DNA from: Halorubrum salinarum
GTDB taxonomy: Archaea > Halobacteriota > Halobacteria > Halobacteriales > Haloferacaceae
Reading direction: 5' to 3'
Assembly (NCBI RefSeq): GCF_013267195.1
Contig: NZ_CP053941.1
Span: 434,001 to 498,000, forward strand
Length of the DNA: 64,000 bases
Position 1 is the stretch's first letter. Each line of letters begins with the position of its first letter. Shown one piece after another: positions 16,934 to 25,717 of this stretch. The notes under the pieces are model-generated. The model did not search any database and had not been told where the DNA came from. It worked only from the letters and a program-made list of their open reading frames with translations. The position numbers and the translations under genes are program-made.

Positions 16934-16942
16934 GGCATAAGG
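16934..16942 (-). promoter_or_regulatory. TATA box of the SRP RNA gene
   Basis: On the minus strand CCTTATGCC is centred at 16938, 28 bp before the proposed SRP RNA 5' end at 16910. It is the only AT-rich box in this interval at the right spacing. Confidence 0.65.
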
Positions 16943-17027
16943 GCCTTTCGTTCGGCGGGCGCCGTCGAGGCGGGTCAGGGCGGGGCGAGGCGAGACAGAG
17001 CGAAGCGTCGCGGAGGGGAGGGCGCGA

Positions 17028-17441
17028 CTACGTCAGGAGGCCCCGAGCGTACGCCGCGGCGGCGAGCGGGACGGGAACGGAGAGCGCGACGACGACGCGC
17101 GCGTGCCACACGAGCCAGAGGTGGTCGCGGAACACCGGGCTCGGCTCGACGGCCAGCGCCCAGCTCGCGGCGCTCGCGGTCGTGGCGACGCCGAGGACGA
17201 CCGCCACGCCCGCGAGGGTTCCGGGGTCGACGTTCCCGCGTTCGACGGAGGCGATGACGACCGCGGACAGCAGCGCGAACAGCGCGATGCCGCCCCAGCC
17301 GACGACGCCGGAGGCGTAGTACGTCGCCAGCTGGGCCGTGTACTCCGGCCCCGTGATGACCGCGTACGGCGCGACGAGCGCGACGACGGTGACCACGGCG
17401 GCGGCGATCCCGACGCGACGCGAGACGGCGCGGAGGTCCAT
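17028..17441 (-). CDS. Four-helix membrane protein of unknown function
   Basis: This 137-residue protein starts at the ATG at 17441 in the reading frame that gives four hydrophobic segments (about 10-28, 44-65, 76-96 and 115-135) with short polar loops. The open frame continues upstream but that part is basic, proline-rich and unconserved in style, so the ATG with the M-D-L-R start was chosen. It lies upstream of the SRP RNA on the same strand; the separate TATA box suggests independent transcription. I recognise no family. Confidence 0.65.
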   Translation of the reverse strand: MDLRAVSRRVGIAAAVVTVVALVAPYAVITGPEYTAQLATYYASGVVGWGGIALFALLSAVVIASVERGNVDPGTLAGVAVVLGVATTASAASWALAVEPSPVFRDHLWLVWHARVVVALSVPVPLAAAAYARGLLT

Positions 17442-17588
17442 ACCGGCCCTCGGGACGGCGCCGCGGTAAAAGGACCGGATCGGATGCGGCGGGCGGGCGG
17501 GACGGGCAAGCAGTCGCGCGATCGGGGAGGGTGGCACGGTGCGCCCCGTTCCCGTAGGGTTTTGCCTCATCGGCGCCCATCGTAGGGC

Positions 17589-18047
17589 ATGACACTCGAC
17601 GTCGAGCCGCCGGACCCCCCCGAACTCGCCGCCGTCGACCCGAACGAGTACGAGGACGCCGAGGTGGCGGGCGGCGAGTACCGCCGCGACGAGCTCGAAG
17701 CGTTCCTGCGCGAGGGCGCGTGGGAGGAGGCGTTCGGGGAGTGGGCCGCCGGCAGCGACATGGACGAAGACGACTGGCGGATCGCCGTCGACCTCGGGTT
17801 AGTCTCCCGGTTCGACTTCTTCTGGGACGACTTCGCCGACCGCGTCGGCTACCACGCGCCGGGGCTCCCCGAGGACTGGAAGGAGCGCGACCTCCACCCC
17901 GACCTCGACTCGTGGGGCACCGTCTCCGCGATCAACGCCGGGCTCACGGAGCTGGGACAGATCGTCTGCGAGACGCTCAAAGAGGAGTACATCGACTGGG
18001 AGGCCGACTTCGAGGCGCCGGACGACCTGCCCGACTTCGAGGCGTAG
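17589..18047 (+). CDS. Conserved haloarchaeal hypothetical protein (acidic, about 150 residues)
   Basis: This 152-residue protein is highly acidic with several tryptophans (WEEAFGEW, DDWRIAV, FFWDDFADRVG, DWKERDLHPDLDSWG), suggesting a compact all-helical soluble domain. The start at 17589 is the first ATG after the divergent gene, about 148 bp away. Tandem phrases such as W-x-x-D/E-F suggest weak internal helix repeats, but no family signature is visible. Function unknown. Confidence 0.65.
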   Translation: MTLDVEPPDPPELAAVDPNEYEDAEVAGGEYRRDELEAFLREGAWEEAFGEWAAGSDMDEDDWRIAVDLGLVSRFDFFWDDFADRVGYHAPGLPEDWKERDLHPDLDSWGTVSAINAGLTELGQIVCETLKEEYIDWEADFEAPDDLPDFEA

Positions 18048-18100
18048 CCGGCGGCGCGCTCGCGCGGAGTCGTCGGACCCGCCCTACATCCGCGGACCGG

Positions 18101-19126
18101 TCAGTGGCCCCAGAGGTTCCCGTCGGGGTCGTAGCGCGCGTCCATGATCCGGTCCCACTGCTCGTCGGAGAGGTCGAGGTCGGCGGCCGCGACGTTCTCG
18201 TCGAGCTGGTCGACCGTCCGCGCGCCAACGATGGGGACGCAGGTGAACTCGTCCCACTCGGTCAGCCACGCCAGCGCGACCTGCGCGGGCGTCGCGTCGA
18301 GCTCGTCGGCGACCTCCCGGACCGCGTCGAGCACCTTCCAGCCGCGCTCGGAGAGGTAGAAGCGCTCGAAGCGATCGTCGAAGCTCGCGCGCGAGCCGTC
18401 GGGCGCGACCACCTGCTCCGGGTCGTCGGGGTCGGCGCGCTCGTACTTCCCGGTGAGGAACCCGCCCGCGAGCGGGGAGTACGGGCAGACCGCCAAGTCC
18501 TGGTCGATACAGACATCGAGGTACTCCTTCACGTCCTCGTAGTAGCCCGCGTGGTGGAGCGGCTGGACCACGTCGAAGGAGGCGTAGCCGTTGACGTCGG
18601 CGGTCCACTGCGCCTTCGTCAGCTGCCAGGCCGCCATCGTCGAGGCGCCGAGGTGGTGGACCTTCCCCTCGGCGACCAGCTCGTCGAGCGCGCGCATCGT
18701 CTCCTCGATGGGCGTCTCGTCGTCCCAGCGGTGGATGTAGTAGACGTCGAGGTAGTCGGTGTCGAGCCGGTCGAGGGTGCCCTCGACCTGCGCGCGGATG
18801 TGCTTGCGGCCGAGCCCCGAGTCGTTGGGGCCGGGCTCGCCGCGGCCGTCGAACGGGAAGTACACCTTCGAGGCGATGACGTAGTCCTCGCGGTCGCGGT
18901 CGGCGAGCCACTCGCCGATGTACGTCTCGCTTTTCCCGTTCGGCGTCCCGTACACGTTGGCCGTGTCGATGAAGTTGATGCCGCGGTCCGCGGCCGCGTC
19001 GAGGAGCTCGTGCGACTCCTCGCGACCGGTCTCCACGACGCCGTTCGTCTCGCGCCCGAACCGCCACGTGCCGAAGCAGAGCTCCGAGACGCTGAGTCCG
19101 GTGTTCCCGAGCCGTCGGTAATCCAT
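18101..19126 (-). CDS. Aldo/keto reductase
   Basis: This 341-residue TIM-barrel oxidoreductase reduces carbonyls with NADPH. The catalytic tetrad is visible: D and Y in FIDTANVYG near residue 56, K in VIASKVYFP near 88, and H in VYYIHRWD near 135, with the NADP-binding GRKHIRAQVEG and SPLAGGFLTGKY segments later. It resembles the Kv-beta/YghZ-type branch. I prefer the ATG at 19126 over the in-frame GTG at 19135 because the family begins with MDYRRLGNTGL. Its substrate is unknown. It lies just downstream of a flavin-dependent reductase on the same strand, with 82 bp between. Confidence 0.9.
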   Translation of the reverse strand: MDYRRLGNTGLSVSELCFGTWRFGRETNGVVETGREESHELLDAAADRGINFIDTANVYGTPNGKSETYIGEWLADRDREDYVIASKVYFPFDGRGEPGPNDSGLGRKHIRAQVEGTLDRLDTDYLDVYYIHRWDDETPIEETMRALDELVAEGKVHHLGASTMAAWQLTKAQWTADVNGYASFDVVQPLHHAGYYEDVKEYLDVCIDQDLAVCPYSPLAGGFLTGKYERADPDDPEQVVAPDGSRASFDDRFERFYLSERGWKVLDAVREVADELDATPAQVALAWLTEWDEFTCVPIVGARTVDQLDENVAAADLDLSDEQWDRIMDARYDPDGNLWGH

Positions 19127-19207
19127 ACGCGCCACTCTCGCGCGGGGTGGGTAAAGCGTGGCGGCACCGGCGGGGAGCGCGAGAGGGCGCCGTCCGGAAA
19201 GCCGCGA

Positions 19208-19852
19208 CTACCCGAAGTTCTCGACCTTCGCGGCGTCGGCGTCGCCGCCGGCCGCGTCGACCGCGGCCTCCGCGTCGGCTACGAGGTCGGCGAACCCGTA
19301 GACGAAGACGGTCTCTCCGTCCGCCCCGGTGAGCGCGTCGGCGACGGCGTCGGTCAGGGGCTCGTCCGCGTCCAAGAGGCGGACCGCGGCGCCGCGCTCG
19401 CGGAGCGCGTCGATCCGGTCGGCGTGGGCGACGTCGTCGTCGCGGTAGACGACCGCGGCCTCGGCGCCCTCGTCGAGCGCGCGTTCCGCGATGGCGACCG
19501 CGGGGCCGACCCCGGGACCCCCCGCGATCACGACGGCGCGGGGCTCGCCGTCGTAGTGCTGGTCGCCGAACGGCCCGGAGAGGGTCATCTCGGTGCCGGC
19601 CTCGGCGTCCGAGAGGAACGCCGAGAAGTCGCCGCCCTCGTCGGGGTCGATCCCGACCGTGACCTCGAACGTCTCGCCGACGCGGGGCGACGAGAGGGTG
19701 TAGAAGCGGGCGACCGACTCGCCGTCGATCTCGGTGCCGAGCTTCACGAACTGTCCGGGTTCGGCCGCGAACCCCTCGGGCGCGGTGAAGCGGAGGGCGT
19801 ACGTGTCGGGCCCGACCGCCTCGACCGACTCGACCGTCGCTGTCGTGTCCAT
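19208..19852 (-). CDS. Ferredoxin-NADP reductase-fold FAD oxidoreductase
   Basis: This 214-residue protein has the FAD-binding RFYTLSS block (R-x-Y-S/T motif) near residue 50, the GPFGDQHY segment, VVIAGGPGVGPAVAIAER as the NAD(P)-binding glycine-rich loop, and a final VYGFADLV segment. That is the FNR/phthalate-dioxygenase reductase core without a ferredoxin domain. It may pass electrons between NAD(P)H and ferredoxin. The ATG at 19852 is preferred; the further-upstream frame lacks similarity. It is divergent from the KorAB operon, whose enzyme uses ferredoxin. Confidence 0.82.
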   Translation of the reverse strand: MDTTATVESVEAVGPDTYALRFTAPEGFAAEPGQFVKLGTEIDGESVARFYTLSSPRVGETFEVTVGIDPDEGGDFSAFLSDAEAGTEMTLSGPFGDQHYDGEPRAVVIAGGPGVGPAVAIAERALDEGAEAAVVYRDDDVAHADRIDALRERGAAVRLLDADEPLTDAVADALTGADGETVFVYGFADLVADAEAAVDAAGGDADAAKVENFG

Positions 19853-20277
19853 ACCCCGGATCGGCGGGGGAGACACAAACGCCTTCCCGTCGGCGTCGGT
19901 CCTGCCCGTGTCGAAACCGGTTCCCACGGGGCGGCTCAACCGATGCCTCCGGGGCAGTTCGGACGCGCTCGTCCGTCGAGCCGACGTTCCCGCCGCGCCG
20001 ACGCGACGCGCTCACCCCGTCGACTCGACGCGCCCGTCGCCGCGTCGCGGGGCCGTTCCCGACCGTGAGTATTCGACGGTCGTCGAAAACCGGACCGACG
20101 CGAGGGGTCGATCGTGAGGAATTTGGTGAACGTGCGTTTGATTATTCTCCATTTAGACCCGATATAGCAGCTTAGAGGCGACAATATTCGCGAGATTGGA
20201 CACGTTCGTCCAGAAACGTGTCGGTGGCTCCTTCCAGAAGCCTTTTGATGAGTCCGCCGGAACCTTGCCCATAGCAC
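19853..20277. other. Intergenic region between the flavin reductase and korA
   Basis: About 425 bp without a convincing gene. The right half (20100-20220) is unusually AT-rich for this genome and holds an inverted repeat described separately, followed by a TATA-like CCTTTTGATG at 20241-20250, about 32 bp before korA. The left half is GC-rich and contains no clear promoter for the minus-strand reductase beyond its immediate start. Confidence 0.5.
20200..20221 (+). promoter_or_regulatory. Inverted repeat upstream of the korA TATA box
   Basis: ACACGTT (20200-20206), eight-base spacer, AACGTGT (20215-20221): a perfect 7-bp inverted repeat ending about 20 bp before the korA TATA box. Its position suits a transcription-factor operator, either an activator just upstream of TFB contact or a repressor. 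No regulator is identified. Confidence 0.4.
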
Positions 20278-22035
20278 ATGGCTGCGGATTTCAACTGGGC
20301 TGTCGGCGGGGAGGCCGGCGACGGCATCGACTCGACGGGGAAGATCTTCGCACAGGCGCTTTCCCGCGCGGGTCGGCACGTGTTCACGTCGAAGGACTTC
20401 GCATCGCGGATCCGAGGCGGGTACACCGCCTACAAGGTGCGGACCTCCGTCGACAAGGTACAGAGCGTCGTTGACCGGCTCGACGTGCTCATCGCGTTGA
20501 CGCCCCGGACGATCGAGGAGAACCTCGACGAGCTCCACGAGGGGTCGGTGATCATCTACGACGGCGAGCGGACGACGATGCAGGACGTCGAGATCCCCGA
20601 GGGGATGATCGGCCTCGACGTGCCGCTCAAGAGCCTGGCCGAGGAGGCCGGCGGGGCGATCATGCGGAACGTCGTCGCGCTCGGCGCCGCCTGCGAGGTG
20701 GCGGAGTTCCCCATCGAGAACCTCGACTCGGCGCTGGAGAAGCGGTTCAAGGACAAGGGACAGAAGCTCGTCGACAACAACAAGGAGGCGGCCCGCGCGG
20801 GGCAGTCGTACGTCGCCGAGGAGTACGACCACGAGTTCGACTACTCGCTGGAGACCACCGACGAGGACTACGTCCTCCTCAACGGGGACGAGGCGATCGG
20901 CATGGGCGCCATCGCGGCCGGCTGCCGCTTCTACGCCGGCTACCCGATCACGCCCGCGACCGACGTGATGACGTACCTCACCGGCCGCATCGAGCGGTAC
21001 GGCGGCCACGTCGTCCAGGCGGAAGACGAGCTGTCGGCGATCAACATGGCGCTCGGCGCGGCCCGCGGCGGCGCCCGCGCGATGACGGCGACCTCCGGGC
21101 CGGGGATCGACCTGATGACCGAGACGTTCGGGCTCATCGCCACCTCCGAGACGCCGCTCGTCATCTGTAACGTGATGCGCTCGGGCCCCTCGACGGGGAT
21201 GCCGACGAAACAGGAGCAGGGCGACTTGAACCAGATGCTGTACGGCGGCCACGGCGAGGTGCCGCGGTTCGTCCTCGCGCCGACCACCATCGACGAGTGC
21301 TTCTGGAAGACGGTCGAGGCGTTCAACCTCGCCGAGAAGTACCAGGTCCCCGTCTACCTCACCGCCGACCTCTCGATGGCGGTCACCGAGCAGACGTTCT
21401 CCCCGGACACCTTCGACATGGACGAGGTGGAGGTCGACCGCGGGAACGTCGTCGACGAGACGACGATCGACGACCACATGAGCGAGTCGGGCGGCTTCCA
21501 GCCCCACGAGATCACCGACGACGGGATCTCGCCGCGGGCGTTCCCCGGCACGGCCGACGGCGCGCACATGTCCACCGGCCTCGAACACGACGAGCAGGGC
21601 CGCCGGACCGAGGACACCGACATGCGCGTCGCGCAGGTCGACAAGCGCAACCGGAAAGTGGAGACGGCCCGCGAGCGCGAGGACTGGAGCCCGCGCGAGT
21701 TCGGCGACGCGGACGCCGACGACCTCGTCATCACCTGGGGGTCGAACGAGGGCGCGCTCGCCGAGGCGGTCGACATCCTCGACGAGGAGGGCCAGGACGT
21801 TCGGGTCCTCTCGGTCCCGTACATCTTCCCGCGGCCGGACCTCTCGGAGGACGTGGCGGCGGCCGAGACGACGGTCGTCGTCGAGTGTAACGAGCAGGGG
21901 CAGTTCGCGGACCTCGTCGAGCACGACGTGCTCGAACGGGTCGACCGCGTGAACAAGTACAACGGCGTGCGGTTCAAGGCCGACGAACTCGCAGCGGAGA
22001 TCAAGTCGACCCTCGAAGCGGGGGTGGAGGCGTAA
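20278..22035 (+). CDS. korA: 2-oxoacid:ferredoxin oxidoreductase, alpha (gamma-alpha fused) subunit
   Basis: This 585-residue subunit carries the gamma-type domain at residues 1-190 (GGEAGDGIDSTGKIFAQAL, SRIRGGYTAYKVRTS, DVLIALTPRTIEENL) fused to the alpha domain (GDEAIGMGAIAAGCRFYAGYPITPATDVMTYL, TSGPGIDLMTETFG, GPSTGMPTKQEQGDLNQMLYGGHGE). Together with the beta subunit it oxidises 2-oxoacids with CoA and reduces ferredoxin, replacing 2-oxoglutarate dehydrogenase in haloarchaea. The length (near 587) fits haloarchaeal KorA rather than the longer PorA (about 630), so 2-oxoglutarate is the likelier substrate. It sits three bases before korB. Confidence 0.88.
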   Translation: MAADFNWAVGGEAGDGIDSTGKIFAQALSRAGRHVFTSKDFASRIRGGYTAYKVRTSVDKVQSVVDRLDVLIALTPRTIEENLDELHEGSVIIYDGERTTMQDVEIPEGMIGLDVPLKSLAEEAGGAIMRNVVALGAACEVAEFPIENLDSALEKRFKDKGQKLVDNNKEAARAGQSYVAEEYDHEFDYSLETTDEDYVLLNGDEAIGMGAIAAGCRFYAGYPITPATDVMTYLTGRIERYGGHVVQAEDELSAINMALGAARGGARAMTATSGPGIDLMTETFGLIATSETPLVICNVMRSGPSTGMPTKQEQGDLNQMLYGGHGEVPRFVLAPTTIDECFWKTVEAFNLAEKYQVPVYLTADLSMAVTEQTFSPDTFDMDEVEVDRGNVVDETTIDDHMSESGGFQPHEITDDGISPRAFPGTADGAHMSTGLEHDEQGRRTEDTDMRVAQVDKRNRKVETAREREDWSPREFGDADADDLVITWGSNEGALAEAVDILDEEGQDVRVLSVPYIFPRPDLSEDVAAAETTVVVECNEQGQFADLVEHDVLERVDRVNKYNGVRFKADELAAEIKSTLEAGVEA

Positions 22036-22038
22036 CCA

Positions 22039-22902
22039 ATGAGCTCAGACATTCGATTCACCGACTTCAAGTCCGACAAGCAGCCGACGTGGTGCCCGGG
22101 ATGCGGCGACTTCGGGACGATGAACGGGATGATGAAGGCGCTCGCGGAGACGGGGAACGACCCCGACAACACCTTCGTCGTCGCCGGCATCGGCTGTTCC
22201 GGGAAGATCGGCACGTACATGCACAGCTACGCGCTCCACGGCGTTCACGGGCGCGCGCTCCCCGTCGGGACCGGCGTCAAGATGGCCCGGCCCGACATCG
22301 AAGTGATGGTCGCCGGCGGCGACGGCGACGGCTACTCCATCGGCGCGGGCCACTTCGTCCACGCCGTCCGGCGCAACGTCGACATGACGTACGTCGTGAT
22401 GGACAACCGCATCTACGGGCTGACGAAGGGACAGGCCTCCCCGACCTCCCGCGAGGACTTCGAGACCTCCACGAGCCCCGAGGGGCCGAAGCAGCCCCCG
22501 GTCAACCCGCACGCGCTCGCGCTCGCCTCGGGCGCGACGTTCATCGCGCAGTCGTTCTCCTCGGACGCGCTCCGCCACCAGGAGATCATCCAGGAGGCCA
22601 TCGAGCACGACGGGTTCGGCTTCGTCAACGTCTACTCGCCGTGCGTCACCTTCAACGACGTCGACACCTACGACTACTTCCGCGACTCGCTGGTCGACCT
22701 GAAGGAGGCGGACCACGACCCGACCGACCGCGAGGCGGCGAAGGACGTCATCCTCGACAACGAGAAGGAACACCAGGGCGTCATCTACAAGGACGAGTCG
22801 TCGGTGCCGTACCACGAGCAGCACGGCGTCGACGAGGACATGTCCGTGCTCCCGGACGGCGCCCCCGAGGGCGCGACCGACCTCGTCCGCGAGTTCTACT
22901 GA
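22039..22902 (+). CDS. korB: 2-oxoacid:ferredoxin oxidoreductase, beta subunit
   Basis: This 287-residue thiamine-diphosphate subunit starts three bases after korA. It has W-C-P-G-C-G-D near residue 17 supplying cluster or TPP-site cysteines, GIGCSGKIGTYMHSYALHGVHGRALP, and the TPP motif VAGGDGDGYSIGAGH ending in VVMDNRIYGLTKGQASPTS (GDG-x-N-type). Substrate 2-oxoglutarate is assumed from partner length. Electrons go to ferredoxin, which may in turn feed the Nuo complex lacking its NADH module. Confidence 0.9.
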   Translation: MSSDIRFTDFKSDKQPTWCPGCGDFGTMNGMMKALAETGNDPDNTFVVAGIGCSGKIGTYMHSYALHGVHGRALPVGTGVKMARPDIEVMVAGGDGDGYSIGAGHFVHAVRRNVDMTYVVMDNRIYGLTKGQASPTSREDFETSTSPEGPKQPPVNPHALALASGATFIAQSFSSDALRHQEIIQEAIEHDGFGFVNVYSPCVTFNDVDTYDYFRDSLVDLKEADHDPTDREAAKDVILDNEKEHQGVIYKDESSVPYHEQHGVDEDMSVLPDGAPEGATDLVREFY

Positions 22903-23119
22903 ACCAGATCGCGGGTCCGCCGCTGGGCCCGGATCGACTCTCGCGCAAAGGCCTATAATTCGCCTGCGCTCGGAGGCCGAGAGCCGACCCCGAACGCCGA
23001 ACCAACCCGCCCGCATTCCGACCTCTCTCGACGGCCAAAACCGGGCGAACGAGGGGGTTCGCACGTATTTTCCGTCGGGTTTCAGCAAGCCTAATTAGGA
23101 GGGTCCGCAACTGGCGTGT

Positions 23120-24355
23120 ATGGTTGATCGCTACGACGTCGCTATCGCCGGCGCCGGGCCGGCGGGCGCGCAGTGCGCCCGCGACCTGGCGACGCGCGAC
23201 TACGACGTCGTCGTCTTGGAGACGGAGTCGGAAGACGAGTTCCCGCGACAGAGCAACAAGTCGACCGCCGGCACGTTCCCGTCGATGATGTCCTCGTTCG
23301 GGATCCCCGACGACGTCGTGATGTCCTACACCGACGACGTGGTGCTGGAGTCGCCAAACGAGTACTACGAGAGCTACCAGCCCGGAGCGGTGTTGGAGTT
23401 CGCGGAGTTCAAGCGGTTCCTCGTCGAGGACGGCCGCGAGAACGGCGCCGAGTACCGCTTCGACGCGCGCGTCTCCCGACCGATCCTCGACGACGACGGC
23501 GTCATCGAGGGGATGCGGTACAACGGCGACGAGGAGGTGTACGCCGACGTGGTGATCGACGCGACCGGCCCGGCCGCGCCGCTCGCGAGCGCGCTCGACG
23601 TCGTCGACCTCGAACGCGAGAACCAGGCGATCGGCATCGAGTACGAGATGGAGGGCGTCGAGATGAACCACCCGGAGTACGCGGACCTCCGACGGGCGAT
23701 GATGCTCCGTCTGGACCACGACATCGCGCCGGGCGGCTACTCGTGGATCTTCGCGACCGGCGAGGACACCGCGAAGGTGGGCATCTGTTACATCCAGAAC
23801 GACCGCCACCGCGAGTTCGCCGAGGCGGGCAAGACCGTCGACGGCTACCTCGACGACTGGGTGAGCCGCGACCCGCGGTTCGCCGACGCCGAGCGCATCG
23901 ACGGGAAGGTCCACCGCGGCTCCGCGCACATCCAGATGCCCGACGAGATGCACACGGACCGCTTCCTCGCGATCGGCGATACCGTGCCGACCATCGACCC
24001 GCTGTGGGGCGAGGGGATCCACAAGGGCATGAAGTCCGCCCGCGCCGCGGCGGCCACCGTCGACCGGTGTCTCACGGACTCGGAGCGCCGCCTCGACGCC
24101 GAAAGCCTTGCGGTGTACGAGCGGCTGTGGCACCGCGACGTGGCCCCGCGGATGAAGGCGCGGCTGATGCTCACGCGGCTGCTGTACCTCGCGCCCAACG
24201 AGCGCTACGACCGGTTCATGCGCGACCTCAAGGAGGCGGAGGAGAACACCCTCGAACGGGCGAACCAGGGCGACAAGCGCGCGATGGCGAAGCTGCTTCA
24301 CCTCGACGACATCCCGCTGCTCACGAAGTTCGCCCGCGAGCGACTCGACGTCTGA
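23120..24355 (+). CDS. Geranylgeranyl reductase-family FAD oxidoreductase
   Basis: This 411-residue flavoprotein has the FAD motif AIAGAGPAGAQCARDLA at residues 8-24, a PRQSNKSTAGTFPSMM segment, an internal VVIDATGPAAPLA and the late GDTVPTIDPLWGEGIHKGMKSARAAA block. This layout is that of the geranylgeranyl reductase (GGR) family, which saturates isoprenoid chains of archaeal lipids or quinones. The specific substrate is unclear: it lacks the strong similarity needed to call it the digeranylgeranylglycerophospholipid reductase. A TATA-like CCTAATTAGG centred near 23093 gives a leaderless start. Confidence 0.8.
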   Translation: MVDRYDVAIAGAGPAGAQCARDLATRDYDVVVLETESEDEFPRQSNKSTAGTFPSMMSSFGIPDDVVMSYTDDVVLESPNEYYESYQPGAVLEFAEFKRFLVEDGRENGAEYRFDARVSRPILDDDGVIEGMRYNGDEEVYADVVIDATGPAAPLASALDVVDLERENQAIGIEYEMEGVEMNHPEYADLRRAMMLRLDHDIAPGGYSWIFATGEDTAKVGICYIQNDRHREFAEAGKTVDGYLDDWVSRDPRFADAERIDGKVHRGSAHIQMPDEMHTDRFLAIGDTVPTIDPLWGEGIHKGMKSARAAAATVDRCLTDSERRLDAESLAVYERLWHRDVAPRMKARLMLTRLLYLAPNERYDRFMRDLKEAEENTLERANQGDKRAMAKLLHLDDIPLLTKFARERLDV

Positions 24356-24427
24356 GACCGCGTCGAAGCGTCGCGACGCCGAAGGAGAGAAAACGCGCCG
24401 GGTGACGGACCGCGTCGGTCGCGGTGG

Positions 24428-25570
24428 CTATCGCTCGTCGATGGGGACGAACTCGGCGTCCTCGGGGCCGGTGTACCGCGCGCGCGGGCGGATGAGGCGG
24501 TTGTCCTCCTGGTACTCTGCGACGTGGGCGATCCACCCGCCGACGCGGCTCATCGCGAAGATGGGCGTGTACATGTCGAGCGGGATGCCGAGCGAGTCGT
24601 AGACGGAGCCGGAGTAGAAGTCGACGTTCGGGGCGATCCCCTTCTCGACGAGCCCCTGGTCGGTGAGGTACTCCTCGATGGCGGTGGTGTAGTCGAGCCA
24701 CTTCGTGTCGCCGGACGACTCGGCGAGGTCGCGGAGCTTCTCTTCGAGGATCTTCGCCCGGGGGTCTTTCACCTTGTAGACGCGGTGCCCGAACCCGGGG
24801 ATGCGCCCGCCGTCGTCCTGCCGGTCTTTCACCCACTGGACGGGGTCCTTCGCGGAGGCGTCGATCTCGTGGAGCACCTCCATCACGTCCTGGTTGGCTC
24901 CGCCGTGGAGGGGACCGGAGAGCGCGCCGATGCCGCCGGTGACGCCGGAGTAGACGTCGGCCATCGTCGAGCCGATCACCATCGCGGTGAACGTGGAGGC
25001 GTTGAGCCCGTGGTCGGCGTGGAGCGTGAGCGCCATGTCGAACGTCTCCTCGCTCACGGCGTCGGGCTCGGTCCCGGTGAGCATGTAGAGGAAGTTCCCG
25101 GCGTGCGAGAGGTCCGGGTCGGGGGCGACCGGCTCCTCGCCCTGACGGACGCGCTCGAACGCGGCGAGGACCGTCGGGATCTTCGCCGTGATCCGGCGGC
25201 CCTGACGGAGGGTGGCCTCGCCGGCGTCGCCCTCGGCGTCGGCGTCGTACGCCGACAGCATCGACGTCGCGGTGCGGAGCGCGGCCATCGGCCGCTCGCC
25301 CGCGTCCGCCAGGGCGCGGACCGTCTCGATGACGTCGTCGTTCACCTCGCGCTCCGCCGCGAGGTCGGCGGCGAACGAGTCGAGCTCCGCGGCGTTGGGT
25401 AGGGAGCCGTGCCACAGCAGGTACAGCACCTCCTCGTACGTCGCCCCGCGCGCGAGGTCCTCGATGTCGTACCCGCGATACACGAGCTTGCCGACCTCGC
25501 CGTCGACGTAGCTCAGATCCGACTCCGCGACGAGGACGCCTTCGAGCCCGCGCTTTAACTCATCTGCCAT
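24428..25570 (-). CDS. citZ: Citrate synthase
   Basis: This 380-residue enzyme condenses oxaloacetate and acetyl-CoA. Family blocks include YRGYDIEDLA, LTLHADHGLNASTFTAMVIGST (active-site His), GALSGPLHGGANQDV (second active His), IPGFGHRVYKVKDPRA and NVDFYSGSVYDSLGIP (active Asp region), RPRARYTGP near the end. The length matches archaeal type I enzymes. The ATG at 25570 is preferred over the earlier ATG at 25594 because a TATA-like run of T's lies about 28 bp before it. With KorAB and NDH-2 it belongs to the TCA and respiratory core of the window. Confidence 0.95.
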   Translation of the reverse strand: MADELKRGLEGVLVAESDLSYVDGEVGKLVYRGYDIEDLARGATYEEVLYLLWHGSLPNAAELDSFAADLAAEREVNDDVIETVRALADAGERPMAALRTATSMLSAYDADAEGDAGEATLRQGRRITAKIPTVLAAFERVRQGEEPVAPDPDLSHAGNFLYMLTGTEPDAVSEETFDMALTLHADHGLNASTFTAMVIGSTMADVYSGVTGGIGALSGPLHGGANQDVMEVLHEIDASAKDPVQWVKDRQDDGGRIPGFGHRVYKVKDPRAKILEEKLRDLAESSGDTKWLDYTTAIEEYLTDQGLVEKGIAPNVDFYSGSVYDSLGIPLDMYTPIFAMSRVGGWIAHVAEYQEDNRLIRPRARYTGPEDAEFVPIDER

Positions 25571-25717
25571 ACCCCGAGTTGTCAAGGCCGTCAAAAAAGC
25601 GTTATCTTTCAGGAGGGATACGTTACGACGATCGTGGTACCCCGCCGCGTCGTCCGACGGCGTGGCGGGGTTCTGAAGCGTCTGGCTCGCGGCGCGGCCG
25701 ACCGGAGACGGTCTCGC

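Noticed and set aside
17567..17761. Minus-strand small frame opposite the acidic hypothetical
   Set aside because: Serine-rich antisense shadow of the 17589-18047 gene.
19126..19135. GTG start of the aldo/keto reductase nine bases upstream
   Set aside because: The family N-terminus begins at the ATG (MDYRRLGNTG) and the upstream three codons add nothing.
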